NCBI GenBank assembly: GCA_027563935.2
Contig: CM050453.2
Location: 66,510,018 to 66,574,017, forward strand
Source: Costus lasius
Taxonomy: Eukaryota > Streptophyta > Magnoliopsida > Zingiberales > Costaceae
Direction of reading: 5' to 3'
Length of the DNA: 64,000 nt
Shown here: positions 47,660-58,962 of the stretch, piece after piece
How positions within the stretch are numbered: the stretch's first letter is position 1
Layout of the letters: each line of letters starts with the position of its first letter
Position numbers and translations under genes: made by a program
Notes under the pieces: model-generated
What the model saw: only the letters and a program-made list of their open reading frames with translations
Database searches by the model: none
Told to the model about the DNA's origin: nothing

Positions 47660-50600
47660 GTTTCTTGTTTGCACTCTTGCAATAAGAATTAACAGCATCA
47701 TGCATTTGACAGAGAATTTCATGGTGCAATTGTGATGTGTGAGTAGCAAAATCTCGAGCAGATGTAGAAACATAAGAGTGCTTAGGTAAAATAAATAAGT
47801 CAATAGGCTTCCTAGGTTGGTACCCTAGATTGGCTTGAAAGGGAGATAGTTCTGTGGTTTTGTTGACAACACTATTGTAGGCGAATTCTGTAGTGGGTAG
47901 AAGCTTGTCCCACGTGCCAGGGTGCGCTCCCACCAAACTCCTCAAAATATTCCCAAGTGATCGGTTGACCACTTCGGTCTGCCCATCCATTTGAGGATGA
48001 TAGGCCATAGAGAATTTGAGCTTGGTTCCCAACATAGCCCACAAGGTTTTCCAAAAATGTCCCACAAACCTGGAATCCCTATCAGAAACTATAGTCAGAG
48101 GGGTACGACGCAGTCTAACAACCTCCTTAAAGAATAACCTAGCTACATATGATGCGTCTGTGGTTTTGTAGCAAGGTATAAAGTGTGCCATCTTGGTAAA
48201 CCTATCCACTACGACAAAGATAGAATCATGTCTAGAGGGAGTCCTTGGTAAACCTAAGATGAAATCCATGCTAAGGTCTTGCCAAGGTGCTTGAGGAATG
48301 GGTAGGGGTGTGTACAGACCAAAGTTATGTTTCTGAGTTTTGCTAGTCTGACAAGTCCTACAATGCTTGACAACCTTAGCCACATCCCTATTGAGGTTCG
48401 GCCAGAAGAACCGCTCCTCCACTAAGGCTTGAGTCTTGTGCCGGCCATGGTGCCCGGCAGACCCTCCTCCGTGAATCTCCCAATTAAGGAAGTCTCGGAT
48501 TGAGGTCTTGGGAACACATAATTTTGGTCCAAGAAACAAAAACTCATCCCTTAGGATATAGAGGCGATGACTCAAAGGATCCATGCTAAGCTCAGAGTAT
48601 ATACTTGCAAAATCAGGGCATTCTAAGTATTCATGCTTCATACGATCAAATCCGACTACTTCAATAGATAATTTTTGCACAAGTAAAGTTACCCTACTCA
48701 AAGCATCAGCAACTTTGTTTTCAATTCCAGACTTATGTTTTAAAACAAAAGTATATTGTTGAAGATGTTCTACCCATTTTGCATGTCTAGCATTTAGTCT
48801 TTTCTGAGCACTTAAGAAAGATAAAGCTTGGTGGTCACTATTCAAAATAAATTCATTGTGTATTAAATAGTGTCTCCAATACCTTAGGGATTGAACTACA
48901 GCATAGAACTCCTTATCGTAAGTAGTATATCTTTGCTTAGCCTCATTTAATTTTTCACTAAAATAGGTTACTGGGTGACCTTCCTGACTAAGGGTACCTC
49001 CTATTCCTACTCCTGAGGCATCATAGTCCACTATGAAAACTTTAGAAAAGTCAGGTAATCTTAGGACTAGGGCAGTGGTCATTCTAGTCTTAAGTTCTTC
49101 AAAGGCTTTACTAGCAGACTTAGGCCAACTAAACTCACCTTGTTTCATACAATTGGTTATAGGGGCTACTATGGTGCTAAAGTTTCTAATGAATCTCCTA
49201 TAAAAGGCAGCTAGACCATGGAAGCTCCTAATTTCAGTTACGATTTTGGGTTCAGGCCAGTCTAAGATGGCTTGGATCTTGCTAGGGTTTGCTTGAAGCC
49301 CTTGGTCAGATACAATGAAGCCTAAGAAGACAACCCTAGGGGAGATAAAAGAACACTTCTTCAGGTTAAGGTATAGCTTTTCTTTCTAAAGCAAGTCTAA
49401 GGTTTTCCTAAGGTGTTCCATGTGTTCTTCTTTGGTCTTACTATACACTAGAATGTCATCAAAGTATACAACCAAAAATCTTCCTATGTATGGCTTCAAG
49501 ACTTGGTTCATCAATCTCATAAAGGTAGAGGGGGCATTAGAGAGGCCAAAGGGCATGACCAGCCACTCATATAAACCATCCTTAGTCTTAAAGGCTGTCT
49601 TCCATTCATCCCCAAGCCTTATCCTGACTTGATGGTACCCACTTCTAAGGTCTAGCTAGCTAAACCACTTAGAACCTACCAGCATGTCAAGCATATCATC
49701 TAACCTTGGGATGGGAAACCTATATTTAATGGTTATTTTGTTCATAGCCCTACAGTCTATACACATGCGCCAGCTTCCATCCTTCTTTGGGGTAAGAAGG
49801 GCAGGGATTGCACATGGACTAAGGCTTTCCCTAATAAAACCCTTATCTAGAAGTTCATCTACTTATCTCTTGAGCTCTTGATGCTTAGTTGGATTCATCC
49901 TATAATGAGGCAAGTGTGGGAGAGTGGAACCCGAGACAAGGTCTATGACATGTTGGATTTCTCTAAGGGGAGTTAGGCCATTGGGAAGTTCATCTCTAGT
50001 GAGTTCAGAGTATCCTGAGAGTAATGTCTCAACTTCTAGAGGCATGGGTGACTCCTCATCTAAGTTGGTTTCCTTAATGACTAGGGAGTATACTTGTTTA
50101 GACTCTAGGCAGTCTTGGTTGAAAGCATGGCTCCTTATCAGTTGGATGGTAGGCTTAGGTTCCTTAGGTTCTTCTATCCTACCCTTGTTGGTGGAAGCCT
50201 TAAGTTCCTTAGGCATGGAAGGCTTCAGTTTGATCTTTTGCCCGTCATGGCTAAAGACATAGGTGTTAGTCCGACCGTAGTGGATAACATCCATGTCAAA
50301 TAACCAAGGGCGACCGAGTAAGACTTGGGCGACATCCATGGTTATGACGTCACACCAAATCTTGCCTTGGAAGATGGCAAACTGAAGAGGCACTAAGCAT
50401 CTATGGGTAACTGGGACACTAGACTCGTTGACCCAGGATATGCTATAGGGGCTAGGGTGCGGTTCTGCCTTAAGGTTGAACTTTACTAAGGCTGTGTGAG
50501 ATACCGCGTTCAGACTACTTCCCCCATCTATCACTACTTTGCACATGTTGCCATTGCATTTCGTGTAGGTGTGGAAAATACTGGTCCTACGCCAGTCCTC

Positions 50601-51761
50601 AGTTGGGATGGGATTGATTAGGGTGCACCTAGCCACTCCTAAGGTATCTTGGGTTTGCTCTTCATCACTATCATAAACTAATTCTTCACATACCATACAT
50701 CCAGAGTCAGGGTTATGGGTTTCTTCATGGTTTTCCTCATATTTTTCCTCATGTTTTTCTTCACCTAAGTATAGGACTCTTTTGGGGCAGTCTTTCATAT
50801 AGCGTCCTACTTGGTGACAAGCATGGCAAATGACTCTACTGGATTCTTGGGCAACTCTAGGTCTAGAGGGTGTTGATGATGGGGCTTTGGGTTGGGAGAT
50901 TGAGGGGTTTGATGTAGGTGTCTTAGGATAAGTTATAGGGGAACTAACATCTCTCTTAAAAGCTCTCTTTACGTTTTCCTCTACCTCTAAGGCTCTTTGG
51001 TAGGTGGTTTCTCTAGAGTCTATTTGGTAATAGGTCATTCCTCTTTTGATCTCAGACCTAAGCCCATTCTTATATCTGCTAAGGGTGACAAGGGGTTGCT
51101 CATGGATACCACTCCTCAGAAGGAGTTCATCAAACCTAGTTGTGTAATCAGGGACGGGCATGTTTCCTTAAACTAGACTCATAGCTTCATCTACTATTTT
51201 GATTTGGAAGTAAGGCGGGACATACTTATCCCTAAGCTTGTCTCGCATCTCTTCCCACCTATCAATAGGAGGGCGCCCAAACATTTCTTGGTTTCTCTTT
51301 ATACTGGTCCAGTATAATCTAGTTGTACCCTCTAAGAGACAACGGGTGAACCTAACCTTAGAATGATTAGGCATCATACTCCAGTCAAAATATCGTTCAA
51401 GCTTGTCAACCCAATCTAAGAACTCTCTAGGGTCAAGGGAACCACTAAAGGTTGGGGGTGTGAGTTTGATGTTGCGTTGCACATCATCCTCCCTAGGTCT
51501 GTGGTGAGTTTAAGCAGGTGGCTCTTCCCATTCAGGTTCTTGGTCTTCCCTAGGAAAATTCCTATTGTTTTGAGTGTGTTGCTCTTGGATGGGTTCACTT
51601 GAGGGGCGACTAGGGGATCTATCACCTCTACGATTTTCGTGAGCTTGAAGTCTAGCATCCATTTGGTCAAACCTAGTCATTAATATTTGAAACATCCTAG
51701 CAGTCTCATTAGGTTCAGTTTCAGGGTGATTATTGTAGTTTGCTCCAGATCTAGTAGTCAT
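47660..51761 (-). pseudogene. gag-pol: gypsy D gag-protease-RT-RNase H-integrase with five nonsense codons
   Basis: One continuous minus-strand frame from ATG at 51761 (MTTRSGANY; the frame is open further upstream but this Met starts the typical gag) to the copia B insertion. It holds gag, a CCHC knuckle (CHACHQVGRYMKDC), protease VVIDGGSSLNAVS (Asp-Gly-Gly), RT with FDDILVYS, RNase H (YDASGVGIGG), integrase zinc site and core (MDFILGLP, SDRDSRF, DGQTEVVN). In-frame stops lie at 51510, 51168, 49863, 49656 and 49386, with no frameshift across 4.1 kb. Decay is thus by point mutation. The rest of pol is at 7844-8362. Confidence 0.9.
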
Positions 51762-51932
51762 TGTGGTAGTAGTTTTGAAAGAGAGTAGTTTTGAAAATAA
51801 GGCTTCTAAGAATAGTATGATAAGATACAGTAGCCGATTATGATAAACCACTTTCTTTAAAATACCTAGGTCCAAGAAAGTCTTAGAAGTTGAAAATTAG
51901 TTTTTTTTTTAGGTTAAAAATCTATTCTAAGA

Positions 51933-51947
51933 TGGGCTCTGATACCA
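51933..51947 (-). other. gypsy D primer-binding site
   Basis: Minus strand TGGTATCAGAGCCCA, complementary to the 3' end of plant initiator-Met tRNA, three bases from the 5' LTR. Confidence 0.88.
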
Positions 51948-51950
51948 AAC

Positions 51951-53589
51951 TGATGGAGGGGGAATCACTCACAAACATGGTGCATGCAAACAACGCCTTG
52001 AGAAAATAATTTTTTTGTATTTTAAATAAAAAACCGAATTACTTCTAACGGGATTGAAACTATTTTTTTTTTGTATTTTATAAATAGAGAAAAACCAAAA
52101 CTAAGTTACTTTAAAACTACGAAATGAAATAGCACTTAAACTACGAATTGAAATGACTAGAAGGAATACTCATAGTGCGACCCTTGAGAATAGAAGGATC
52201 GTGTCGTCCCGGTTTTCAACAGTCCTACTCTGATGGAAGGAGTTGCTTCATTACACACAAGCATAGACAAACAAGATCCGCACAACCCACAGATTCATAT
52301 TACAGATTAAATCTAAGGGGGAGGTTAGGCCTCACAAATTCCCTTAACACTTTAACTAAAGAGAGGAGAGGGGAAGAAAGGAAACTTGCGCCTAGGATAG
52401 GCCTCCCAAACCTTGGGCCTCCCTATAATAAGCACTTGAATTAGTGTAGACACAAGTTCTAAAACTTAGGGAAAGGAGAGGGGAAAGAACTTAGCCGAAT
52501 AGAAGCCTTCTTGGTGTCCTTCTTCATGTGGGCCGAGAGTGATGGTACCTTCAAGGATCTTGTGTTGCTTTGCCGAGATCAAAGGCTGATGAAGCTTCCT
52601 TAGAGTCTCGCCAAGGGTGTGCAAAGGCCTTTCAAGGAGTTGGTTGCGTGGAGGATTTGAGAATAAGGGGAAGAAGGGAAAGGGCTCAGCCCTTTAGAGA
52701 GGAGGGAGATAGAAAGCTCTTAGGTGACACATGCACCAATGCTAACACAATTTTCTTCAACTAGGCAACTAATTCGACAATGAGAAAGGGATTACATCTT
52801 ATAGGCTGATCAAGCCATGGGCAAGGGTGACATTTCACCCTAGGCGCAATTACAAAGATAAGGAAGAAATTAATGCTCTAATAAAACACTTCCTTCTTAG
52901 TGGTTGAATTTGAATTTTGAATGTCATCCTTCGGTTTGCTCTTTCATGTGGCCGAATTCCTCTTGAGCTCCTTCCTTGTTTGCTTGGATGATAAGACATC
53001 TTCATACAACGAATTTGTTTGAAATCTGAAAACTTTCCTTCAAGTGCTTGGGCGGCTAGGAAAGCTTCCAACGATGATTCCATAAATTGGGGATCTAGAT
53101 GGAATCCCATGATTTGTGGATCTTGATGATAAGGCGCATTGAAGAGTTCTCTCAAATGGCAAGTTTGTGGGCTGGTTCCTCTTGAATTCGAATTCATCTT
53201 CATAGGTGGCGCCATTGCTTGATTTGGAATGGTGTTGTGGTGGATGCGCCAAGGCTTGTTTTGGAAAGGTGGAGTTGCATTCAATGTGTGCATCTTCAAC
53301 TTGAGGTCTTTAGTTGAAGTGCTTCCTTCCTTAATTGGAACTCCACTTGGCTTGAGCTTCTTTAGAGTCCCTTGAGCTGGCTTTAGCCTGCCAATTTATT
53401 TGCAAAAAACAAGTAGACCATCCTAGAAAGTAATGCATAACCTAGGACTACCAGGTTCACTAGAACTTATTCCTACTAGATGCAAATATGGAAAGAGAGA
53501 AGGGGTAACCTAGGAGGGAAAGCCATATCTGGTGGGCCTCCTCCTAGTCCTACCAGACCTTCTAGGAGTAGGGTTGGCCCCCTTTATCA
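51951..53589 (-). repeat. 5' LTR of gypsy D
   Basis: 1639 bp, homologous to 6287-7922. The outer end reads TGATAAAGGGGGCC on the minus strand against TGATGGAGGGGCC in the 3' LTR. It contains a copy of the last 26 pol codons (53511-53589). GAGAA follows at 53590-53594. Confidence 0.85.
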
Positions 53590-53594
53590 GAGAA

Positions 53595-54818
53595 TACTTA
53601 CCAGATCGAGAGGGGGAGACACAGATGAAAAGCCCTAATTTTCATCCATGTTCGGGAGAGAAATCGAGATTTTTTCCGTCGCCCTAGGTTTCGCCGCCGT
53701 GAAGTGCACAGTGCATCTCCGACTGTAATACTTGAGGGGAAGCTTCGCCTGGAGGAGGAGAACATACCCCAGAAGTTTCAGAGTGAAAGGAGATCGATCA
53801 GAGGAGAAAGCAACAAAGAAACCGTCGCCTACACTGTTCATCAAGCAAATTACCGCTGTAATTTTTATTATAGCCGTGGTGTGTTTAGTAATCCCCTAAA
53901 TTTTTAATCAATCTGAACCATGGATTTACGCCTGCACTGTTCTCTTCGATTTTTGATCAATCTGAACCATGGATTTATGTAATTCTTCGACCATGCTAGC
54001 TTATATACTTTTTGGGACATGGGGGAGTAATCCCCTAAATTTCTTAATGACTAGTTTATTTTTACTTTCATCAAGATGATTTTACTATGATAATTCTACT
54101 TATGTGATGATTGCTTTTAATTATCCATAGATTCATATTAATCAACATGATTTAGAGTTTTTGTGATATGGACTGAAAAGTGATTTGCAAAAACTTGGAA
54201 CTCTAAAATTGAATGTTAAGAACTCATCGTAAGAAATTAGGTTTGTTCTTATTCCTTGATTTTAGAAGTATACTGCCATATTGATAATCTGAATCTAGGA
54301 TTGAATTATTGAAATAAACATGAGGATACTGTGAGAAATCAAGTATCAGATTGTTTGAGAACCTTAAGTAGAACCTGTGAAAATTGTAGTATGAAAGTAT
54401 GTAGTTTTCACTTGAGATAATTGACTTAGGATTTGGATGCACGAAAGTGATCTTTGAGTTCTTTGTCATTGATTTGCTTATATTTAACATTGAATAAATC
54501 CTGCATGAAAGTGAGGATTAGTTCTTTGTAAATTGTCTGCGCGAAAGCGAGATGATTCCTTTATGAAGTAAATTATATCTTTATCATAATAAAATTAGAC
54601 TAACGAACATCTATTCATATCTAGTCTTGGAAATTAAGGTGGATGAAACCCTAGTCCTAGTTTCTCTCTCTGATATTTTCATATACCTTTCGATAGTTTG
54701 CTTGATATTTTCGACTGCCTAGCTAGTGAGAAATTGATTATTCGGTACTTAACAAACGAGGTTTCTGTGGTTCGATATTTTAATTATTACTTCGAGTATC
54801 CGTGCACTTACAGACACA
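53595..54818 (+). repeat. Athila-type element E, 5' LTR, second part
   Basis: Resumes the LTR broken at 6286; aligns with 55765-56990 of F. Near its end it has three GCACGAAAGTGA-like repeats (about 54436, 54500, 54540) and closes CAGACACA. No gene. Confidence 0.83.
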
Positions 54819-54827
54819 ATAAGTTTT

Positions 54828-54845
54828 TGGCGCCGTTGTCGGGGA
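54828..54845 (+). other. Athila-type E primer-binding site (tRNA-Asp)
   Basis: TGGCGCCGTTGTCGGGGA, one base from the complement of plant tRNA-Asp(GTC) 3' end, as used by Athila/Tat elements. Confidence 0.88.
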
Positions 54846-54964
54846 CCTTGGTTTTTGTCAATATTGAAGATATTGAAAGTATTGCTAGACTAGGTTTTGT
54901 TTTATCTACTGTTTATTTTCTGATTTTATGCTTATATTGAGTTATTTGATCTATCTACTTTTGC

Positions 54965-55059
54965 ATGAGTAGGAATCTTAGATCAGGACCTCTAGTTCCT
55001 TTTGATCCTGAGATTAATAAAACTCTTAGATGGTGCAGAAAACTTAGATTTGAAAAGAG
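54965..55059 (+). pseudogene. gag: Athila-type E gag, first 31 codons
   Basis: ATG at 54965 begins MSRNLRSGPLVPFDPEINK, close to the start of F's gag (57259). The frame is cut at 55059 by element F; the remainder of E is beyond the window. Confidence 0.8.
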
Positions 55060-57126
55060 TGATGACACCAAAATAGATAGTAAATTTTGTATCATTTTAG
55101 ATAACTTTTCATGCTAAATTGAGGATCTTTTACTTGTTTTTATGCTGAATCCATCAAATATTGCAAAGTCTACTTCTATTTTGGTTTTTCATGATTTTCA
55201 GGGAAAAAGACATCATTTTAGGGTGTTTTCGAGCGCAATCAAACACATAGAAGAATTCTCATCATCAAGAAGAAGATACATGACAAATTTCACGCAAAAC
55301 GGAGCAACTCACTAAAATACGGTAGTGCCGTAATCTATATTGCGGTATCGTATTTCAATATGATACCGTACTATCAGTCACCTACCGTAATTTGGGAAAA
55401 CTTCAGATGTGCGAAAATACGGTACTGCCGTAAGATTTTACACGGCCGTATTTTGGAGCACTTTCGGAACAGAGACCATTGCTGAAATTACAGCACTACT
55501 GTAAACTATTTCACGGGCCGTATTTTTCAGACGTTTCTGACCAGAGAGTTCAGTCGATTTTACGGCAGTGCCGTGAACCATATTACGGTGTCGTATTTCC
55601 TAGCACTTTCAGAACAGAACACTCGAGCGATTTTACGGCAATGCCGTGAACTATTACACTACCGTATTTCTGTTTTTGTACGCGACTCCCAGGTCAATTT
55701 CGACGCCCGATTTTTTTGGAGAAGATTGCAGATGATCCAGACGTTTAAATTAGATGCCGTAAGAAGAAGAAAGGGAGCTTACAACGAGAGGATCACGTAG
55801 ACACCAAAAGCCCTAAATTGCATCCATTATCGAGGGAGAAATCACGGTACACGCCGCCGCTTAGGGTTCCGCCGCCGCGACCAATCCAGAGCACCTCTGG
55901 CCGTGATTTTCACGTAGAAGCTTCGCCTAGAGAAGGAAATAACGTGCCAGAAGTTTCAGAACGAAAGGAGATCAATTTGAGGAGAAATCAAAGGAAGAAG
56001 AAGCGCCGCCATTGCTCATTACTTTCGTTGCAAATTACGGCTGTGAAATATTTTATCGCCGTGCTGTATTTTCCTAAAACTCCTTTCTTGTTGATTTTTG
56101 ATCTTTTGAAATTATGGTATTTTGTAATTCCTTCACCATGCTAGCTTAAACTTATTTTGGGACATGGGGGAGTAATTCCCTTTGATTTTCTTAATGACTA
56201 GATAATCTTTTAATTTCATTATGATTAATCTACTTTGATAATTTTACCTATGCGATTATTGCTCTAAGATTCTCCTTAGTTTGCTTTTTATCATCATGAT
56301 TTAGAGTTTTCGCAATAAGGACCGAAAGGTGATTTGCTTGAGAACTTGGAACCCTAAACTTGATTAATAGGAACTCACCGTAGGAAACTAGGTTAAGTTC
56401 TTATTTCTTTATTTTAGTAAGTTAAATTGCCATGATGATATTAATGAACTTAGGATTGAGTTATTGTGTCAAACGTGGAGATCTTGCACGAAAGTGAAGA
56501 TCAGAACGTTGGAGAACCATAGGTAAAACGTGTGTTGAGTCTCGGATGCACGAAAGTGATCCTCGAGATTCCACTCGAGGCAATCAACTTAGAACTCAGA
56601 TGCACGAAAGTGATCTTTGAGTTCTTTGATTGATGATTTGCTTATCTTCAGCTTGGGATGAATCTTGCGTGAAAGTGAAGATTTATCTCTGCATGGTTAT
56701 CTGCACGAAAGTGAGATAATCCCTTTTTGAAATAAATTAAGCCTTTATCATATTAGAATTTGATTGATGAACATCTTTATATATCTAGTCATGAAAATCC
56801 AAGAGAACGAAACCCTAGTCCCAAGTTCTCTTTGATATTATTTCCCCATGTGTTTTTGCTCTCTACTTGCCTTCCTCTTTTTCGATTGCCTAGATAGGAA
56901 GAAATCAATTACTCGGTACTTGACAGCATATGTCTCTCTAAGGATCGATATTTACTTTATTACTTCGAGTATCCGTGCACTTGCGGACACTACAAGTTAG
57001 GGACAACAAGTTTTTGGAGCCGTGCCAGGGAGTGACAATAGCCCTGTACGCCAATACCTTTGGCCGCGACACCTGAAATGAGTCTACCTGCTTGTATTTA
57101 AAAGTGTGTCCTTCCGGATCACATCA
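55060..57126 (+). repeat. 5' LTR of Athila-type F
   Basis: Begins TGATGACACC. Palindromic TACGG..CCGTA motifs cluster at 55317-55670 and five GCACGAAAGTGA-like repeats at 56488-56715. Near its end about 125 bp are present that G's LTR lacks, including a degenerate PBS copy at 57011-57035. The end is GGATCACATCA at 57126, matching G's terminus GGATCACGACA. Confidence 0.78.
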
Positions 57127-57132
57127 AGTTTT

Positions 57133-57150
57133 TGGCGCCGTTGCCGGGGA
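57133..57150 (+). other. Athila-type F primer-binding site (tRNA-Asp)
   Basis: TGGCGCCGTTGCCGGGGA, a perfect complement of the plant tRNA-Asp 3' end including CCA. Confidence 0.9.
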
Positions 57151-57258
57151 GACCTTAGTTTTGTCAATATTGAAGATATTGAGAGTATTACTAGACTAGG
57201 TTTTATTTTCTTTATTTACTATTTTTTTTGTTGAAATCACTTGATCTATTTATTTTGC

Positions 57259-58962
57259 ATGCGAAGGAGTCTTAGGTTAGGACCACTTGTTGTATTTGAT
57301 CCTGAAATCAACAAAACACTTAGAGTGCGCAGGAAGTTAAGACTGGAAGAAGATTTGCAAGAAACATCACAGGAGATACAAGAAGAAATTGTAGAGATGG
57401 CAAACAATCAAAGAACATTGAGGGACTATGCAACCCCTAATCCACAAGAAATTCACTCAAGCATTGCTAGACTAGTGATAGAGGCTAACAACTTGAAATT
57501 AATCTAGCTTTTATTTCCATGATTCAACAAAATTAGTTTGGAGGATCTCCACTGGAAGATCCAAACCAACACTTGGCTTTATTTTTAGAACTTTGTGATA
57601 CTATAAAAATTAATGGAGTTTCTAACGATGCACTGAGATTGAGATTATTTCTTTTTTCTCTTAGGGACCGGGCAAGAATATGGCTTCAAGCACAACCAAC
57701 CGGAACCTTCACAACTTGGGATCAACTGTCAAATTCCTTCTTGATGAAATACTTCCCTCCAAACAAAACAATTCAGCTGAGAAACCAGATAACAAGTTTC
57801 TAGCAAAAAGATAGAGAATCTTTCAGTGAGGCATGGGAGAGATTTAATGAATTACAACAGAAGTGCCCTCACCATGGCATTGAAGATTGGGTTTTATTAC
57901 ATACTTTTTATAATGGATTACTCTATAACACCAGACTAACTGTGGATGCTGCTGCAGGAGGAGCTCTTATGAGCAAAACTGTGGATGCTGCCTTTAAACT
58001 GCTAGAGGAGATGGCTCTCAATCACAATCAATGGACTTCTGAGAGAGGAGTATTCTACAAACCATCTCAAGGTAAGAGTGAGAGTGATGGATGGCGATCC
58101 TTAGCAAAAAAGGTAGATTCTTTATGCAGTAGATTCGATTCTTTCAAAATGCAAGCTGCTGCTGTTTCTTCTATCACTTGCGAAATTTGTGGTAACATCG
58201 GTCACTCATCTGAAAATTGTAGAGTTGTTGTAGATCAAGGAGATGAACATGTCAATGCTTTAGGGACTTATAATCAAAGTAAAACCAATGATCCCTACTC
58301 TAGTACTTATAACCCTGGATGGAGAAATCACCCCAACCTTTCATGGAGAAACAATAACAATGAAAAAGGACAAACTAAGAATAGAGGATTCCAAAGGCCA
58401 AATCCAAACCAAAACCAAAACATAAATCAGAATTCAAGTGTAGAATCCATGTTTGAAAAAATTATGGCAAATCAAAATCAGTTTATGTCTAATCAAAGCC
58501 AAATCATGACAAATCAAAATAGACAAATTGAAGAAGTTAAGGAAAGTCTTAATCAAATCAACTCCAGATTGGAAAGAGTAGAGGCACACAATAAGATTTT
58601 AGAAAACCAAATTGCACAACAAGCCAGTACTTCATATAGACCCCCTGGGAAATTGCCTGCTAAACCTGAGATAAATCATAGGGAGCATTGTAATGCCATC
58701 ATGACTAGAAGTGGGAAACAACTAGGAGAGCCTAAAGGGAGGGTTGAATTTAAGGAAAAAGAGTCTTATTATAATCATGATGAGGAATTAGAATTAGAAA
58801 AATCCTCTATACATGAACAACCCTACCTAGTTTAACACCTCAAAAGAGTGATGAACCAAAAGGGGATGTGCCATGTAAAGAAGATAATTCTAAGTCTGAT
58901 TTGCCTCCACCCTACAGACCACCAATACCTTTTCCTCAAAGGCTAGTTCAAAACAAACTAGA
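57259..58962 (+). pseudogene. gag: Athila-type F gag, broken
   Basis: Starts MRRSLRLGPLVVFDPEINK. The frame shifts by one base near 57498 (after EANN), meets TAG at 57526-57528 and 57801-57803 where CAG/CAA is expected, then runs open to 58833. It carries the capsid wording FLFSLRDRARIWLQ, the knuckle CEICGNIGHSSENC and an Asn/Gln-rich stretch with coiled-coil character (about 58450-58640). A further one-base shift near 58825 puts the PPPYRPPIPFPQRL motif, typical of Athila gag ends, in another frame. Element G cuts it at 58963. Confidence 0.88.

Larger units (their letters stand above)
6287..53589 (-). mobile_element. Ty3/gypsy element D, split by copia B
   Basis: A full-length but decayed element on the minus strand: 5' LTR 51951-53589, initiator-Met PBS 51933-51947, gag-pol 51761 down to 47660 and then 8362-7844, polypurine tract GGGAGGAA (7923-7930 in reverse) and 3' LTR 6287-7922. 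Its own DNA is about 8 kb; the rest is copia B and its passengers. Flanking pentamers are GAAAA (6282-6286) and GAGAA (53590-53594), an imperfect duplication fitting its age. Integrase wording such as VVVDRFTKMAHFIP and a C-terminal chromodomain-like segment suggest a chromovirus of the CRM/Galadriel group. Confidence 0.88.
55060..58962 (+). mobile_element. Athila-type element F, interrupted by G
   Basis: LTR 55060-57126, tRNA-Asp PBS 57133-57150, leader, then broken gag up to 58962, where element G is inserted. F sits in E's gag; the five bases before it are AAGAG (55055-55059), and the partner lies outside the window. Confidence 0.88.
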
